Part shown: in pieces, positions 56,050-64,000 of the stretch | Layout: every line of letters starts with the position of its first letter | Numbering within the stretch: the first letter of the stretch is position 1 | From: Oxobacter pfennigii | Lineage (GTDB): Bacteria > Bacillota > Clostridia > Clostridiales > Oxobacteraceae | Length of the DNA stretch: 64,000 bases | Direction: 5' to 3' | Assembly (NCBI RefSeq): GCF_001317355.1 | Contig: NZ_LKET01000028.1 | Location: forward strand, 1-64,000 | Made by a program: the position numbers and the translations under genes | Notes under the pieces: model-generated | Seen by the model: only the letters and a program-made list of their open reading frames with translations | Database searches by the model: none | Told to the model about the DNA's origin: nothing

Positions 56050-57201
56050 CTATCTGTAATCATGCACTAATTGGAACACTGCGGACATGTTTTCCTTGCA
56101 TAAATCTGCAGCTGACAGCCCTCCGAATTCTGCACCAAAAATGAATCCCCCACCGGGTGCACACTCATCAATAATTCTTTTAGCCATATCAAGACACTCT
56201 TGATTTGATTTATATCTGTACGCCGTAAAAGGTATTCCTGCTTCAATTACAATGTGATGACCATACTTTTTCTTAATTTTAATAGGATCTTCTTTTTCTA
56301 TATTAAGAATAACAGCGCCCTTCGGAAGCTCTAGGAAATAGTCGTAAATATGTTCGCAGTTGCCCTGAAGCTGAACCCAGGTTAAAGAGCCTTTCTCATA
56401 AGCATGCATAAGCATTTGCTTAAATCCAGGCCAGTAAAATTTTTCGAACTGCTTACGGTTTAAAAACATAGGCGCATGTATTGTGCAAAAGCCATGCGGG
56501 ACAGGTTGGCTTAAGTTTGTCATGGGTTTCAAATAAATAGGCATTAAGGCTTCACATGCCTGAATAACTTTTTCTGGCTGACGCCTAATATCAACCAAAG
56601 TATTGGCAACACCTCTGATTCTATCTAAAAGTACATCAAATGGAACATACACTTTACCGCCGTTATAACCGATTATTCCGTATTTGTCTTTTGCCAAAGC
56701 GCTGTATTTTGCCATGGAACTTTTGAACCGTATGAAAGCTTCACTTACGGCGCGCAATAGTTCATAACTGGAATCGTGTCCTTCGACTAGATGGGGAAAT
56801 TTTCTGGGGAATAAAGTTCCTGTGATAAATTCCATTGGATCAGCAATAAGTTTGTCATATTCATAACCCTCCATAGGAACATTTTCCTTATACTGCACAG
56901 TGATACCATCTTTACTTACAAAGAAAGTATCTCTTCCTAAAATCCAGATGGCTTCAAGTGCATTTAGAAGAGGAATTGTAAGTAGGTCTACATCATAATC
57001 TTTGTAAAATTCCGAACATGCTTCAGCGTAAAAATCACCGTTATAAACGCACCTTTTTACATTGGTGCCTGCCCATGCTATCTGGGCTGTATGAAAATTG
57101 ACACCAACTGGAAGACGTTTAGGTTCTCTCATGCAAACCGCATCGGTATAATTCTTCAGGCGCTCTTCATATTTCTGCTGAACTTCTTTATTTGTAAACA
57201 T
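56050..57201 (-). CDS. Uroporphyrinogen decarboxylase-family (cobamide) methyltransferase
   Basis: 383 aa (beta/alpha)8 UroD-like protein, the fold of MtaA/MtbA methylcobamide transferases as well as of heme-pathway UroD. The UroD N-terminal R/substrate motif is absent, arguing against heme synthesis. HGFCTIHAPMF and QLQGNCEH could supply His/Cys zinc ligands. The open frame extends 38 codons upstream; GGAGGT 5 nt before ATG 57201 decides the start. Probably partners the corrinoid protein at 48509. The 315 nt upstream hold no gene and two short leader ORFs lie beyond. Confidence 0.82.
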   Translation of the reverse strand: MFTNKEVQQKYEERLKNYTDAVCMREPKRLPVGVNFHTAQIAWAGTNVKRCVYNGDFYAEACSEFYKDYDVDLLTIPLLNALEAIWILGRDTFFVSKDGITVQYKENVPMEGYEYDKLIADPMEFITGTLFPRKFPHLVEGHDSSYELLRAVSEAFIRFKSSMAKYSALAKDKYGIIGYNGGKVYVPFDVLLDRIRGVANTLVDIRRQPEKVIQACEALMPIYLKPMTNLSQPVPHGFCTIHAPMFLNRKQFEKFYWPGFKQMLMHAYEKGSLTWVQLQGNCEHIYDYFLELPKGAVILNIEKEDPIKIKKKYGHHIVIEAGIPFTAYRYKSNQECLDMAKRIIDECAPGGGFIFGAEFGGLSAADLCKENMSAVFQLVHDYR

Positions 57202-57515
57202 ATTTACCTCCATTATTGTAATAATATCCTTATATATACAAATTTCCCTATTGGGGCAGAGCAGATCTTTGACATTGCTTCTTAATTTCTTTTGGAAGTT
57301 TGAAAACGCAATCAAAAGCCTGTCCTATTTATCCTGGTAGCTCATTGCATCCTTCGAACCTTTCTCATGTATGTGCATAGGTATTTTTTGAAATGAAGTT
57401 AAAAGAATTTTTAACAATCTTTAGTACATTTATTGCCCAATAATTATAATATATGTATCTCTACCCAGTCTTCAAAGAGATTGCAAAATGCTGCCTATCT
57501 AAAAGGTTAAAAAGT

Positions 57516-57608
57516 TTAAATCGTCAATGATATTTCAAGTTCTGTGGTATTTGTTATGTCCCAAAATACCCTTCTTAAATTTCGTCCATATTCTCTTTTA
57601 TAGCTCAT
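57516..57608 (-). other. Leader ORF, 30 aa
   Basis: MSYKREYGRNLRRVFWDITN..., preceded by GAGAGGTGGG. Its ATG overlaps the stop of the 11-codon ORF upstream (ATGA). Might be a leader peptide or a fossil. Confidence 0.35.
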
Positions 57609-57640
57609 GTTCCCACCTCTCTTATGATTAAAATTGCCAT
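57605..57640 (-). other. Leader ORF, 11 aa
   Basis: MAILIIREVGT after AAAGGGGGG, about 65 nt downstream of the predicted transcription start of the catabolic operon. Too short to prove. Confidence 0.3.
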
Positions 57641-57660
57641 TATATCCCCCCTTTTGAAAG

Positions 57661-57677
57661 TTTATTACCGTAATAAA
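57661..57677. promoter_or_regulatory. Palindrome in the operon leader
   Basis: TTTATTACCGTAATAAA, 8-bp arms around one base, just downstream of the TetR-like operator. Possible second regulator site. Confidence 0.45.
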
Positions 57678-57679
57678 TT

Positions 57680-57705
57680 CTAGTAAATTTTTATATAATA
57701 CTAAT
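57680..57705. promoter_or_regulatory. Operator-like inverted repeat at the catabolic operon promoter
   Basis: CTAGTA (57680-57685), 13-nt spacer, TACTAAT (57699-57705), starting 10 nt past the -10. The same half-sites with the same 13-nt spacer occur upstream of tetR at 58903. Confidence 0.65.
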
Positions 57706-57714
57706 ATTATCTTT

Positions 57715-57742
57715 ATTATACTATATTGCTTATGTATGTCAA
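57715..57742 (-). promoter_or_regulatory. Promoter of the catabolic operon
   Basis: Minus strand TTGACA (57742-57737), 16-nt spacer, TATAAT (57720-57715); consensus hexamers, about 510 nt before the methyltransferase ATG. Confidence 0.75.
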
Positions 57743-57929
57743 ATATTTATTTGATTCATTTATTTATATATCTAGTATTAATTGCGACAGGCTTTAATGA
57801 TTCTATTAAACTTTTGGATGAAATGCTCTGTAATGACAGATAAAAATGATTCACTCAGAATATAGAAAGAAAATATTAAAACTAATATTGGAGAGAAAAA
57901 AAAAGAGAATTCAGGACATTTAATAAATT

Positions 57930-58028
57930 AATCTACATAGAAATGATAAGGATTGGTTTTATATAGCAGGTGTAGATGATATGTACCATAGAAAAGTTGT
58001 TGGAGAATTCTTTCGTTTAGCAGGATAA
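57930..58028 (+). pseudogene. IS3-type transposase (rve core) remnant
   Basis: Plus-strand frame with DKDWFYIAGVDDMYHRKVVG, the region of an IS3 integrase core around its second strand, ending at TAA 58026. The remainder of the element is absent. Flanking 57745-57929 and 58029-58090 hold nothing recognisable. Confidence 0.65.
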
Positions 58029-58099
58029 TCTAAGAAAATATCATATAGAGCATAATATGCATAAACGAGCTGTCACCTATAATGGACACGCCAAAAGTT

Positions 58100-58127
58100 C
58101 AAGCCACCACCTAAAGGTGATGGCTTG
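58100..58127 (-). terminator. tetR terminator-like hairpin
   Basis: CAAGCCACCACCT / AGGTGATGGCTTG, 13 bp with one mismatch, just past the tetR stop; weak T tract. Confidence 0.55.
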
Positions 58128-58136
58128 TGTAAAATT

Positions 58137-58820
58137 CTAAGGTAATAATTTTATGTTAGAAAAATCATATTTTTTTAGTTCATCAACATGGAATATAATT
58201 GATTCAACGACCCCTTCCCGCGTTGCCGGAGTTTCGGGCATTACCCGGTAGACATCCCAAAGTCTTGTACGCATATGTTGTTTTAGAGTAACATGACTAT
58301 ATATGGATGCCATACTGAAATCCCCTTCTTCAATAAACATTTTATCCAGAGCCTGAAACATTCCCACATTACTTTCCGTGTAATACTTATGCTGCTCAGG
58401 ATTTATACGTATACTTTCGTAATCGTACAGCAACCGAAACGACTCATGAGAAAACTGCCTCATCATGTTCCATAAAACAGGCTGTCCCAGAAGCTCATAA
58501 TAGAATCTTCGGGCAGCGTCATCATTCATAATATTGATATCCTGTATGCAAAGGTTATAGAGTCTCCTAGAAAAAAAATGCTCAATTGATAAATTAGACA
58601 ATTCCACCCATGCTTGAATATTTTTAATATAAGTTAGATAGAAATATTCTACCAGGCTGTCTTTTGTGGGAAAGTAATAAGTCATATTCCCCGGTGATAT
58701 ACCCAGTGAAGCGGCAACTTTTGTAATTCTCATATTTGTGTAGCCATCACGCCTAAAAAGTTCGGAGGCTTTGCTGATTATCTTCTCTTTTATTGATATT
58801 TGTACGTTTTTTGGTTCCAT
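58137..58820 (-). CDS. TetR/AcrR-family regulator
   Basis: 227 aa. N-terminal HTH (residues 12-60, ITKVAASLGISPGNMTYYFP) followed by a divergent helical ligand domain rich in aromatic residues. Located just upstream of the catabolic operon on the same strand; an inverted repeat upstream of it recurs at the operon promoter, so it is the likely local regulator. Ligand unknown. Confidence 0.87.
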   Translation of the reverse strand: MEPKNVQISIKEKIISKASELFRRDGYTNMRITKVAASLGISPGNMTYYFPTKDSLVEYFYLTYIKNIQAWVELSNLSIEHFFSRRLYNLCIQDINIMNDDAARRFYYELLGQPVLWNMMRQFSHESFRLLYDYESIRINPEQHKYYTESNVGMFQALDKMFIEEGDFSMASIYSHVTLKQHMRTRLWDVYRVMPETPATREGVVESIIFHVDELKKYDFSNIKLLP

Positions 58821-58902
58821 TATATACTCCTATAATTATTAAAATTTTTTCAACAACCGCCAAATGGCAGATAAGTTTTAATATCAAGAGTAGATATCTT
58901 AA

Positions 58903-58935
58903 TCCACTAGTATATTATTATATTTTACTAATGGA
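58903..58935. promoter_or_regulatory. Operator-like inverted repeat upstream of tetR
   Basis: TCCACTAGTA, 13-nt spacer, TACTAATGGA (9 of 10 positions pair). About 80 nt upstream of the tetR ATG; matches the site at 57680. Confidence 0.65.
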
Positions 58936-59031
58936 TATAATTATAAACTAACACCCAAAAATAGTCAATCTTATAAATCAGTTTACGGTCTCTCACATGA
59001 CTCACTCAGCTTTATTACTTTTGGCAAACCT

Positions 59032-59300
59032 TCAAAATTTCAAAGTATACTTCAAATCACGAAAGGATGTCTCTATTACCCATCTCATATGATAAATCCT
59101 CTTTATGTCTTCTGATTCAAACTCATCAAAGCTAAGATTACTGATGATAGTTTCATATTCGTTTTCCTTGATTTTGAATCTTGTCAGCCTGAAACCTATA
59201 GGGTAATGTTCATTTTTACTATCCATGAAATTAAACCTTACTTTTGATGGCAGATAGTGATATAGCTGCGGATTTGCTTTTGTTTTTTTATTCTATTTTC
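59032..59300 (-). pseudogene. IS4-family transposase C-terminal remnant
   Basis: Frame from a TAG near 59302 reads KTKANPQLYHYLPSKVRFNF and IKRIYHMRWVIETSFRDLKY, the DDE C-terminal region (Y-(2)-R-(3)-E-(6)-K) of IS4 transposases, ending at 59032. No N-terminal half is present. Confidence 0.8.
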
Positions 59301-59641
59301 TAGTCATTTACACATAATTGCCTCCTTAAATATGATTCATTTAAGGGAACGTTGCCACATATTAGCAGAAAAAAGGCAAGTGTTTTTTATTTATTTTCAA
59401 GAAAAAACAGGGGCATATTTTGATATACTCCTGTTTATGATATTGAACTGTATTAATTGTCTTAACTAAATGACATTAGGCGCAGCCTGTGGTATCCGTT
59501 ACACAATAAAATAAACTTCCTTGATCAAGGAAGTTTATTATTTATTGCTTAACATTTATACCAATGTAGAATGTTTAGAATATATCATGTGATTTTACGG
59601 TATAAACAATATTGATTTCGAAAATTCGTAGGGTATTATCT
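59301..59641. other. Gene-free interval between IS4 remnant and spo0A
   Basis: No coding frame. It contains two minus-strand terminator-like hairpins, the spo0A one at 59510 and a second at 59403-59436 (AAACAGGGGCATAT / ATATACTCCTGTTT, two mismatches, T6). Confidence 0.6.
59510..59539 (-). terminator. spo0A terminator (30-nt perfect palindrome)
   Basis: AATAAACTTCCTTGA and its exact complement with no spacer, then TTTATTTTATT on the minus strand. Confidence 0.8.
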
Positions 59642-60445
59642 TTAGCCCACCTTTTGTTTTAACCTTAATTTATCGGCTACCATGGCGATGAATTCGGAAT
59701 TCGTGGGCTTGCCTTTGCTGTTATGTATGGTATATCCAAATATTTTATTAATTGTTTCTACCTGACCTCTTGACCAAGCAACTTCGATGGCATGACGGAT
59801 TGCCCTCTCTACGCGGCTGGCGGTAGTATTGAATTTCTTTGCTATGGAAGGATACAGTTCTTTAGTAACGGCACTTAAAAGCTCAACATCATTTACAACC
59901 ATAAATATGGCTTCTCTTAAGTACAGGTAACCTTTAATGTGTGCGGGCACACCAATTTCGTGTATTATGTTGGTGATTTCTGATTCTAAATTATTATTCA
60001 GCAGATTTGAATTGTGTTCTTCAGTATAAGCTATTGTTCTTCTGCTTTCATGACTGGTGTAGGTGCCACTGAACATTTGCCTTATCCTGTTGGCAAACAC
60101 CTCTAATTCAAAAGGTTTAACAACATAGTAATCTGCCCCAAGGTTTATAGCTCTTTGAGTAATTTTATCCTGGCCTACCGCTGAGAGAATAATTATTTTT
60201 GGAATAGAAGCAGGATCGTAACTGTTTAATCTTTCTAACACACCTAAACCATCTAAATGCGGCATGATTATGTCAAGAACCAATATATCGGGATTTTCCT
60301 GGGAGATTAGTGCTAACGCTTCTAAACCGTCCTTTGCAACCCCTACTACCTCGAAATCTTCCTGTTTTTTTAAATAGTCGCTTAAGATATTGCAAAATTC
60401 TTTATTGTCATCTGCAATAACTATTTTGATTTTTTTTTCTTCCAT
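59642..60445 (-). CDS. spo0A: Sporulation master regulator Spo0A
   Basis: 267 aa response regulator. Receiver with D12/D13 and phospho-acceptor D58 (LVLDIIMP), switch Lys K110 (VVKPFE). C-terminal Spo0A effector domain from about 160 with recognition helix [18 protein letters not shown]. Activates entry to sporulation and, in clostridia, solventogenesis. Clostridia lack the full Bacillus phosphorelay; no kinase is nearby. AGGAGG precedes the ATG. Promoter: see 60492. Confidence 0.98.
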   Translation of the reverse strand: MEEKKIKIVIADDNKEFCNILSDYLKKQEDFEVVGVAKDGLEALALISQENPDILVLDIIMPHLDGLGVLERLNSYDPASIPKIIILSAVGQDKITQRAINLGADYYVVKPFELEVFANRIRQMFSGTYTSHESRRTIAYTEEHNSNLLNNNLESEITNIIHEIGVPAHIKGYLYLREAIFMVVNDVELLSAVTKELYPSIAKKFNTTASRVERAIRHAIEVAWSRGQVETINKIFGYTIHNSKGKPTNSEFIAMVADKLRLKQKVG

Positions 60446-60491
60446 TTACTTATCCTCCTTTTCAATTTATTTCCAAATGTTAGCAATTATT

Positions 60492-60520
60492 TAATTCGAC
60501 AAAGTATAAAATTTTCCTTC
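60492..60520 (-). promoter_or_regulatory. Sigma-H promoter of spo0A with 0A box
   Basis: Minus strand GAAGGAAAA (60520-60512), 11-nt spacer, GTCGAATTA (60500-60492); both elements match the sigma-H consensus RNAGGAWWW-N11/12-RNNGAATWW. The 0A box TGTCGAA (60501-60495) overlaps the -10. Confidence 0.85.
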
Positions 60521-60646
60521 TCAAAAATTGTATTTTTAAAAATTTTTTTTTGTAAAATGCAATTTTTTTATATAAAAATTAAATTTTAGTATTTTTTCAT
60601 TAAATAATATATGTATATAAACTCCTAAATAGTACAATTAATGCTA

Positions 60647-60682
60647 AAATGGCAGTTAAATGTTTTCATTTAACTGCCATTT
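60647..60682 (-). terminator. spoIVB terminator
   Basis: 16-bp perfect stem AAATGGCAGTTAAATG / CATTTAACTGCCATTT with loop TTTT, 16 nt past the stop codon. Confidence 0.8.
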
Positions 60683-60698
60683 AATGCAGATTGGCAAA

Positions 60699-62003
60699 TT
60701 ATTTTTTTAATTCTATACCGGCTTCCTTTAACATCCATTCTATATATATTCCGTAACCCATATCCGGCCTGTTGATAAAAACATGGGTCACAGCTCCTAC
60801 AAGCCTTCCATCCTGAATAATGGGACTGCCGCTCATTCCCTGGACGATACCGCCTGTTTTTTGCAGCAGCTCTTCGTCAACAACTTTGATTATCATGCTT
60901 TTAGGATTGGGTTTGCTCTGTGGTGTCAGCTTTTCTATAACAATATCATATTCTTCTATGCTTGTGCCGTTAATTGTTGTCAATATTTTTGCCGGACCTT
61001 CCTTTATCTGATTTTGCAGACCTACGGGAATTGGCTGACTGTAAATATTATTGACAGGATTTTTAAAGGTCTTGCCGTATATACCTGACGAAGTATTCTT
61101 CTCTATTGTTCCTAAATCTTCTTCATCATCCAAAAAAAGACCCCGTAATTCGCCCGGCCTTCCCCTCATGCCCGGCTGAATTGATATAATTTTTGACGGT
61201 ACTATTTTTCCTGAGTCAACAGTCATTATTACCCCAGTATCCACATCTGTTATTGGATGGCCTAAGGCACCAAATGTATCATTATGAGGGCAGTAAAAGG
61301 TCAATGTGCCTACACCTGCCGTTGAATCCCTTATCCAGGCACCGATTTTATAACGGTTATCCTCCTTGGATTTAACAGGCTTTACATTGATTTCTAGTTC
61401 TTTTTCTTTCCGTATAATCGTAAACTTTAAAATCTTGCCTTCGCAGGAGTTTATAAGTTTAGAAACATGGTCCCCGTCTTTTACTAAGTGATTGTTTATC
61501 TTTAAAATTGTGTCTCCTATCCTTATACCTGAATCAGTGCAGGGGCTTAATTCTATCCCTTCTGCTGATTCAACTTTTGACGTACCTACTACCATTACAC
61601 CTTTGGTATTGAGCTTTACTCCAACGGACTGACCGCCGGGAATTACGCTTACCTGAGGGATTACATTAATAGTTACATGCTTAAGGGGAATAATACCTAA
61701 AAAACGTATGCTTAAATCTGTTTTGCCGTTTTTTTCTGATTGAATCTTAAATGGAGACGATAAGTTTAAATTGACTTTATCTCCATTAAGTTCGCTGCCG
61801 TTGAGCTTTATATCGCTCCCAGTGGAGTCCACACTTACATTGATGGGAAGCCTTACATCAAATAAATGATTTTCTCCTTCAAGAAGGAATATATTGTTGG
61901 GCATTTGAGACATCTTGAGTAAGATAATAAAAAAAATAAAAATTGTACAGCAAAAAGTATATAGTACAACTTTATTGAGCCGTGCTCTGTACAATTCAAT
62001 CAC
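60699..62003 (-). CDS. spoIVB: SpoIVB serine peptidase
   Basis: 434 aa. One N-terminal membrane anchor, a PDZ domain (about 110-200), and the S55 peptidase with GHPITD (His) and GMSGSPII (Ser). In Bacillus it is secreted from the forespore and signals activation of pro-sigma-K through SpoIVFA. The start is GTG 62003; TTG 61994 has better RBS spacing (GGAGAG). Order recN-spoIVB-spo0A is conserved. Confidence 0.95.
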   Translation of the reverse strand: MIELYRARLNKVVLYTFCCTIFIFFIILLKMSQMPNNIFLLEGENHLFDVRLPINVSVDSTGSDIKLNGSELNGDKVNLNLSSPFKIQSEKNGKTDLSIRFLGIIPLKHVTINVIPQVSVIPGGQSVGVKLNTKGVMVVGTSKVESAEGIELSPCTDSGIRIGDTILKINNHLVKDGDHVSKLINSCEGKILKFTIIRKEKELEINVKPVKSKEDNRYKIGAWIRDSTAGVGTLTFYCPHNDTFGALGHPITDVDTGVIMTVDSGKIVPSKIISIQPGMRGRPGELRGLFLDDEEDLGTIEKNTSSGIYGKTFKNPVNNIYSQPIPVGLQNQIKEGPAKILTTINGTSIEEYDIVIEKLTPQSKPNPKSMIIKVVDEELLQKTGGIVQGMSGSPIIQDGRLVGAVTHVFINRPDMGYGIYIEWMLKEAGIELKK

Positions 62004-62156
62004 TCTCCAGTCATCCCACAGAAGTCATCCTCTCCTCATAAACTCACGTTTATATGTTTAAATTAACCTTTTTAAAATTGTTTTATACTATAATAAAATT
62101 TTCATTATTGGTAATTAAGCTGAAACTTTCATAAATTAATCTTGAATTTACATAAA

Positions 62157-62188
62157 AAAAAGAGGAACAATAAATATAGTTCCGCTTT
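62157..62188 (-). terminator. recN terminator
   Basis: AAAGAGGAAC / GTTCCGCTTT with one mismatch and T8 on the minus strand, at the recN stop. Confidence 0.75.
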
Positions 62189-63896
62189 AATTTGCTTTTT
62201 TAATTTTTTGAGACATAATAAGCATCTCTTCGGCATGCTGTAAAGTAAGGGCGGTTATTTTTGCTCCTACAAGCATCCTGGCTATTTCATTTATCTTTTC
62301 TTTATGATTTAATATTTTGACACTCGTATTAGTTTTATTGCCATCTGATGCTTTGGATATATAAAAATGGGTATCCGCCATGGAAGCAATCTGCGGCAGA
62401 TGAGTAACGCATATAATCTGATGGCTGCCTGATAATTGCCGCAATTTTTCACCTACGGCCTGTGCGGCTTTACCTGAAATACCCGTATCAATCTCATCAA
62501 AAATAAGGCTGGGTATTTTATCGGTATATGCTAAAACGGTTTTTACTGCCAGCATTATACGGGATAGTTCACCTCCGGAGGCAATTTTTGATAAACTTTT
62601 TTCCGGTTCTCCTATATTGGTGGATATAAGAAAGGTTATAATATCCACTCCCTTATCATTGCAAACTATCTGTCCGTCTTTTTTTATGATTTCAAAATTA
62701 ACCACAAAACGGCTTTTATCCATACCCAGAAACTTTAACTCATCTTCTATACCTTTTTCCATTCTCCGTGCTGCAGCATGTCTTTCCTCCGATAATCCAG
62801 CGCTTATATTAAAAAGGATTTTATTTTCTGAATCAAGGCGTGCTTTAAGGCTAGATATTCTTTCTTCGCTGTTTTGTATATTATCAATTTCTATATAGAT
62901 TTTTTCCCTGTATTTAAGTATATCCTCTATGGTTGAACCATATTTGCGCTTAAGCTTGTTTATGGTATCCAAGCGATATTCCACCTGATCTATCAGTTCG
63001 GGATCAAAATCGATTTTTTCCCTATATCCTCTGATATCATTAATGGCGCCTTCAAGTCCGTAATATGAGTCTTCCAATGACTTATGGATTTCAGAAAGCT
63101 TCTCATCCAGATTCATAATACTTTTAAATTCGGATAAAGTTTTTCCAAGCCTGTCAAAGACCGAAGGTTGCTCTTCGCTCTCGTATAAATTATTATAAGA
63201 ATCATTAAGTACAGAAAATAATTTACCTGAATTTAAAAGCAGAGTTTTTTGTTTGTTAAGGTCCTCTTCCTCGCCTGTCTTAAGCTTGGATTCATCTATT
63301 TCCTTAAGCTGATAATTTAACAAATCCAGCCTTTGCTGCCTTTCCCTGTCATCCCCCATTATGGATTGAAGCTCCCTTTTTATATCCTGGACATTTGAAT
63401 AAACAACATGTACCTCATCTTTTAAAATGTGAAGCCTTTGACTTCCGAACATATCTAAAAGCTCCATATGATTTTCTTCTTTTAAAAGAGATTGGTGTTC
63501 ATGCTGGCCGTGAATATCAATTAAGTGGCTTCCTATGCTTTTAAGGACAGAAGTTGTTACCATCTTGCCGTTTATACGGCAGATGCTTTTACCGGATACA
63601 TTGAGCTCTCTTGACAGTATGATTATATCTTCATCAATGTCTATTCCGTTTTCCTCCATAATATTCTTCAAAGGGGAATTACTAATGAATTCAAAAATAC
63701 CTTCCACGTATGTCTTTTCATAGCCGTGCCTTATGATTTCCTTTGAAGCGCGATCACCTAATATAAAGTTTACAGAATCGATTATAATAGATTTTCCTGC
63801 GCCGGTTTCTCCTGTCAGAATATTTAAGCCTTTTGAAAATTCAAGTTTCAAGTCTTCTATTAATGCAAAATCCTTTATATGTAAATTCAGGAGCAT
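62187..63896 (-). CDS. recN: DNA repair protein RecN
   Basis: 569 aa SMC-like protein. Walker A GETGAGKSI near the N-terminus, long coiled coil (about 160-370), then LSKIASGGELSRIMLA signature and Walker B SLIFDEID. Organises double-strand break repair with RecA. No SOS box was seen upstream; it follows argR by 12 nt. Confidence 0.97.
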   Translation of the reverse strand: MLLNLHIKDFALIEDLKLEFSKGLNILTGETGAGKSIIIDSVNFILGDRASKEIIRHGYEKTYVEGIFEFISNSPLKNIMEENGIDIDEDIIILSRELNVSGKSICRINGKMVTTSVLKSIGSHLIDIHGQHEHQSLLKEENHMELLDMFGSQRLHILKDEVHVVYSNVQDIKRELQSIMGDDRERQQRLDLLNYQLKEIDESKLKTGEEEDLNKQKTLLLNSGKLFSVLNDSYNNLYESEEQPSVFDRLGKTLSEFKSIMNLDEKLSEIHKSLEDSYYGLEGAINDIRGYREKIDFDPELIDQVEYRLDTINKLKRKYGSTIEDILKYREKIYIEIDNIQNSEERISSLKARLDSENKILFNISAGLSEERHAAARRMEKGIEDELKFLGMDKSRFVVNFEIIKKDGQIVCNDKGVDIITFLISTNIGEPEKSLSKIASGGELSRIMLAVKTVLAYTDKIPSLIFDEIDTGISGKAAQAVGEKLRQLSGSHQIICVTHLPQIASMADTHFYISKASDGNKTNTSVKILNHKEKINEIARMLVGAKITALTLQHAEEMLIMSQKIKKAN

Positions 63897-63908
63897 TAAT
63901 AAACCCTC

Positions 63909-64000
63909 CTATGCATTAATCAGCTTTTTAAATTTGCCCACAAGCTCTTCAGCTTTTTCGTTGCTTCTTGTAAGTACAAATATGGTATTGTCCCCTGCCA
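63909..64000 (-). CDS. argR: Arginine repressor ArgR, C-terminus (partial)
   Basis: The last 30 codons: AGDNTIFVLTRSNEKAEELV..., ending at TAG 63909. AGDNTI(F) is the arginine-binding GDDT-type motif of ArgR/AhrC. The rest of the gene lies beyond the window. argR-recN adjacency is usual. Confidence 0.88.
   Translation of the reverse strand, partial: AGDNTIFVLTRSNEKAEELVGKFKKLINA

Overview
The window is a low-GC chromosomal segment of an anaerobic, spore-forming Firmicute of the class Clostridia. The evidence is the set of sporulation genes (spo0A, spoIVB, spoIIM, spoVK, gerW, dacF), a LexA/SOS locus with Gram-positive boxes, an IspH-ribosomal protein S1 fusion that is typical of clostridia, and ferredoxin- and corrinoid-dependent catabolic genes. 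I cannot name the species from sequence alone. Most genes lie on the minus strand.

Layout. 1-130: end of an IS3-like element. 253-2946: tyrosine recombinase and a LexA-controlled divergent locus (lexA; a YneA-like LysM protein followed by a Cys/His-rich protein). 3013-6843: spoVK operon with a small GTPase, a UbiA-like membrane protein and ynbB, headed by a small ORF with an in-frame TAG. 7355-14442: RNA processing and mismatch repair (hfq, miaA, mutL, mutS, miaB). 14603-17966: PrsW protease, aminotransferase, a 59-aa Cys protein and an acetyltransferase. 18158-18968: two tRNA clusters (Glu-Met/Ile-Phe and Met/Ile-Thr-Tyr), each with a perfect promoter, a terminator and a related 3' repeat. 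19205-20107: a disrupted gene around an IstB fragment. 20391-31067: speD, the FAD oxidoreductase-aroH-cmk-ispH/S1 operon, an RpiR regulator, surE, mnmM, rluB and a flavoprotein. 31064-41492: a PyrK-like partner of that flavoprotein, then cell-wall, chromosome and sporulation genes (two D,D-carboxypeptidases, scpAB, gerW, pdp, xerD, spoIIM, nudF). 41567-45413: a small plus-strand gene, DUF3866, two envelope glycosyl-/phospho-transferases and steA.

46185-59300 looks like an inserted catabolic island between core loci, bracketed by IS630, IS3 and IS4 fossils. It carries one long minus-strand operon: UroD-type methyltransferase, a 40-aa protein, SLC13 permease, ptb, buk, iorA, iorB, iron-sulfur flavoprotein, corrinoid protein, D-2-hydroxyacid dehydrogenase and tautomerase. 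A strong promoter carries an inverted repeat that recurs upstream of the neighbouring tetR gene. I infer a route in which a methylated organic acid is imported and demethylated onto cobamide, converted to a 2-oxo acid, oxidised to an acyl-CoA by IorAB and cashed for ATP by Ptb/Buk. This is the best candidate for an undescribed system here.

59642-64000: the conserved spo0A-spoIVB-recN-argR block, with a consensus sigma-H promoter and an overlapping 0A box upstream of spo0A. Several real genes are shorter than 60 codons (16829, 41567, 55909).
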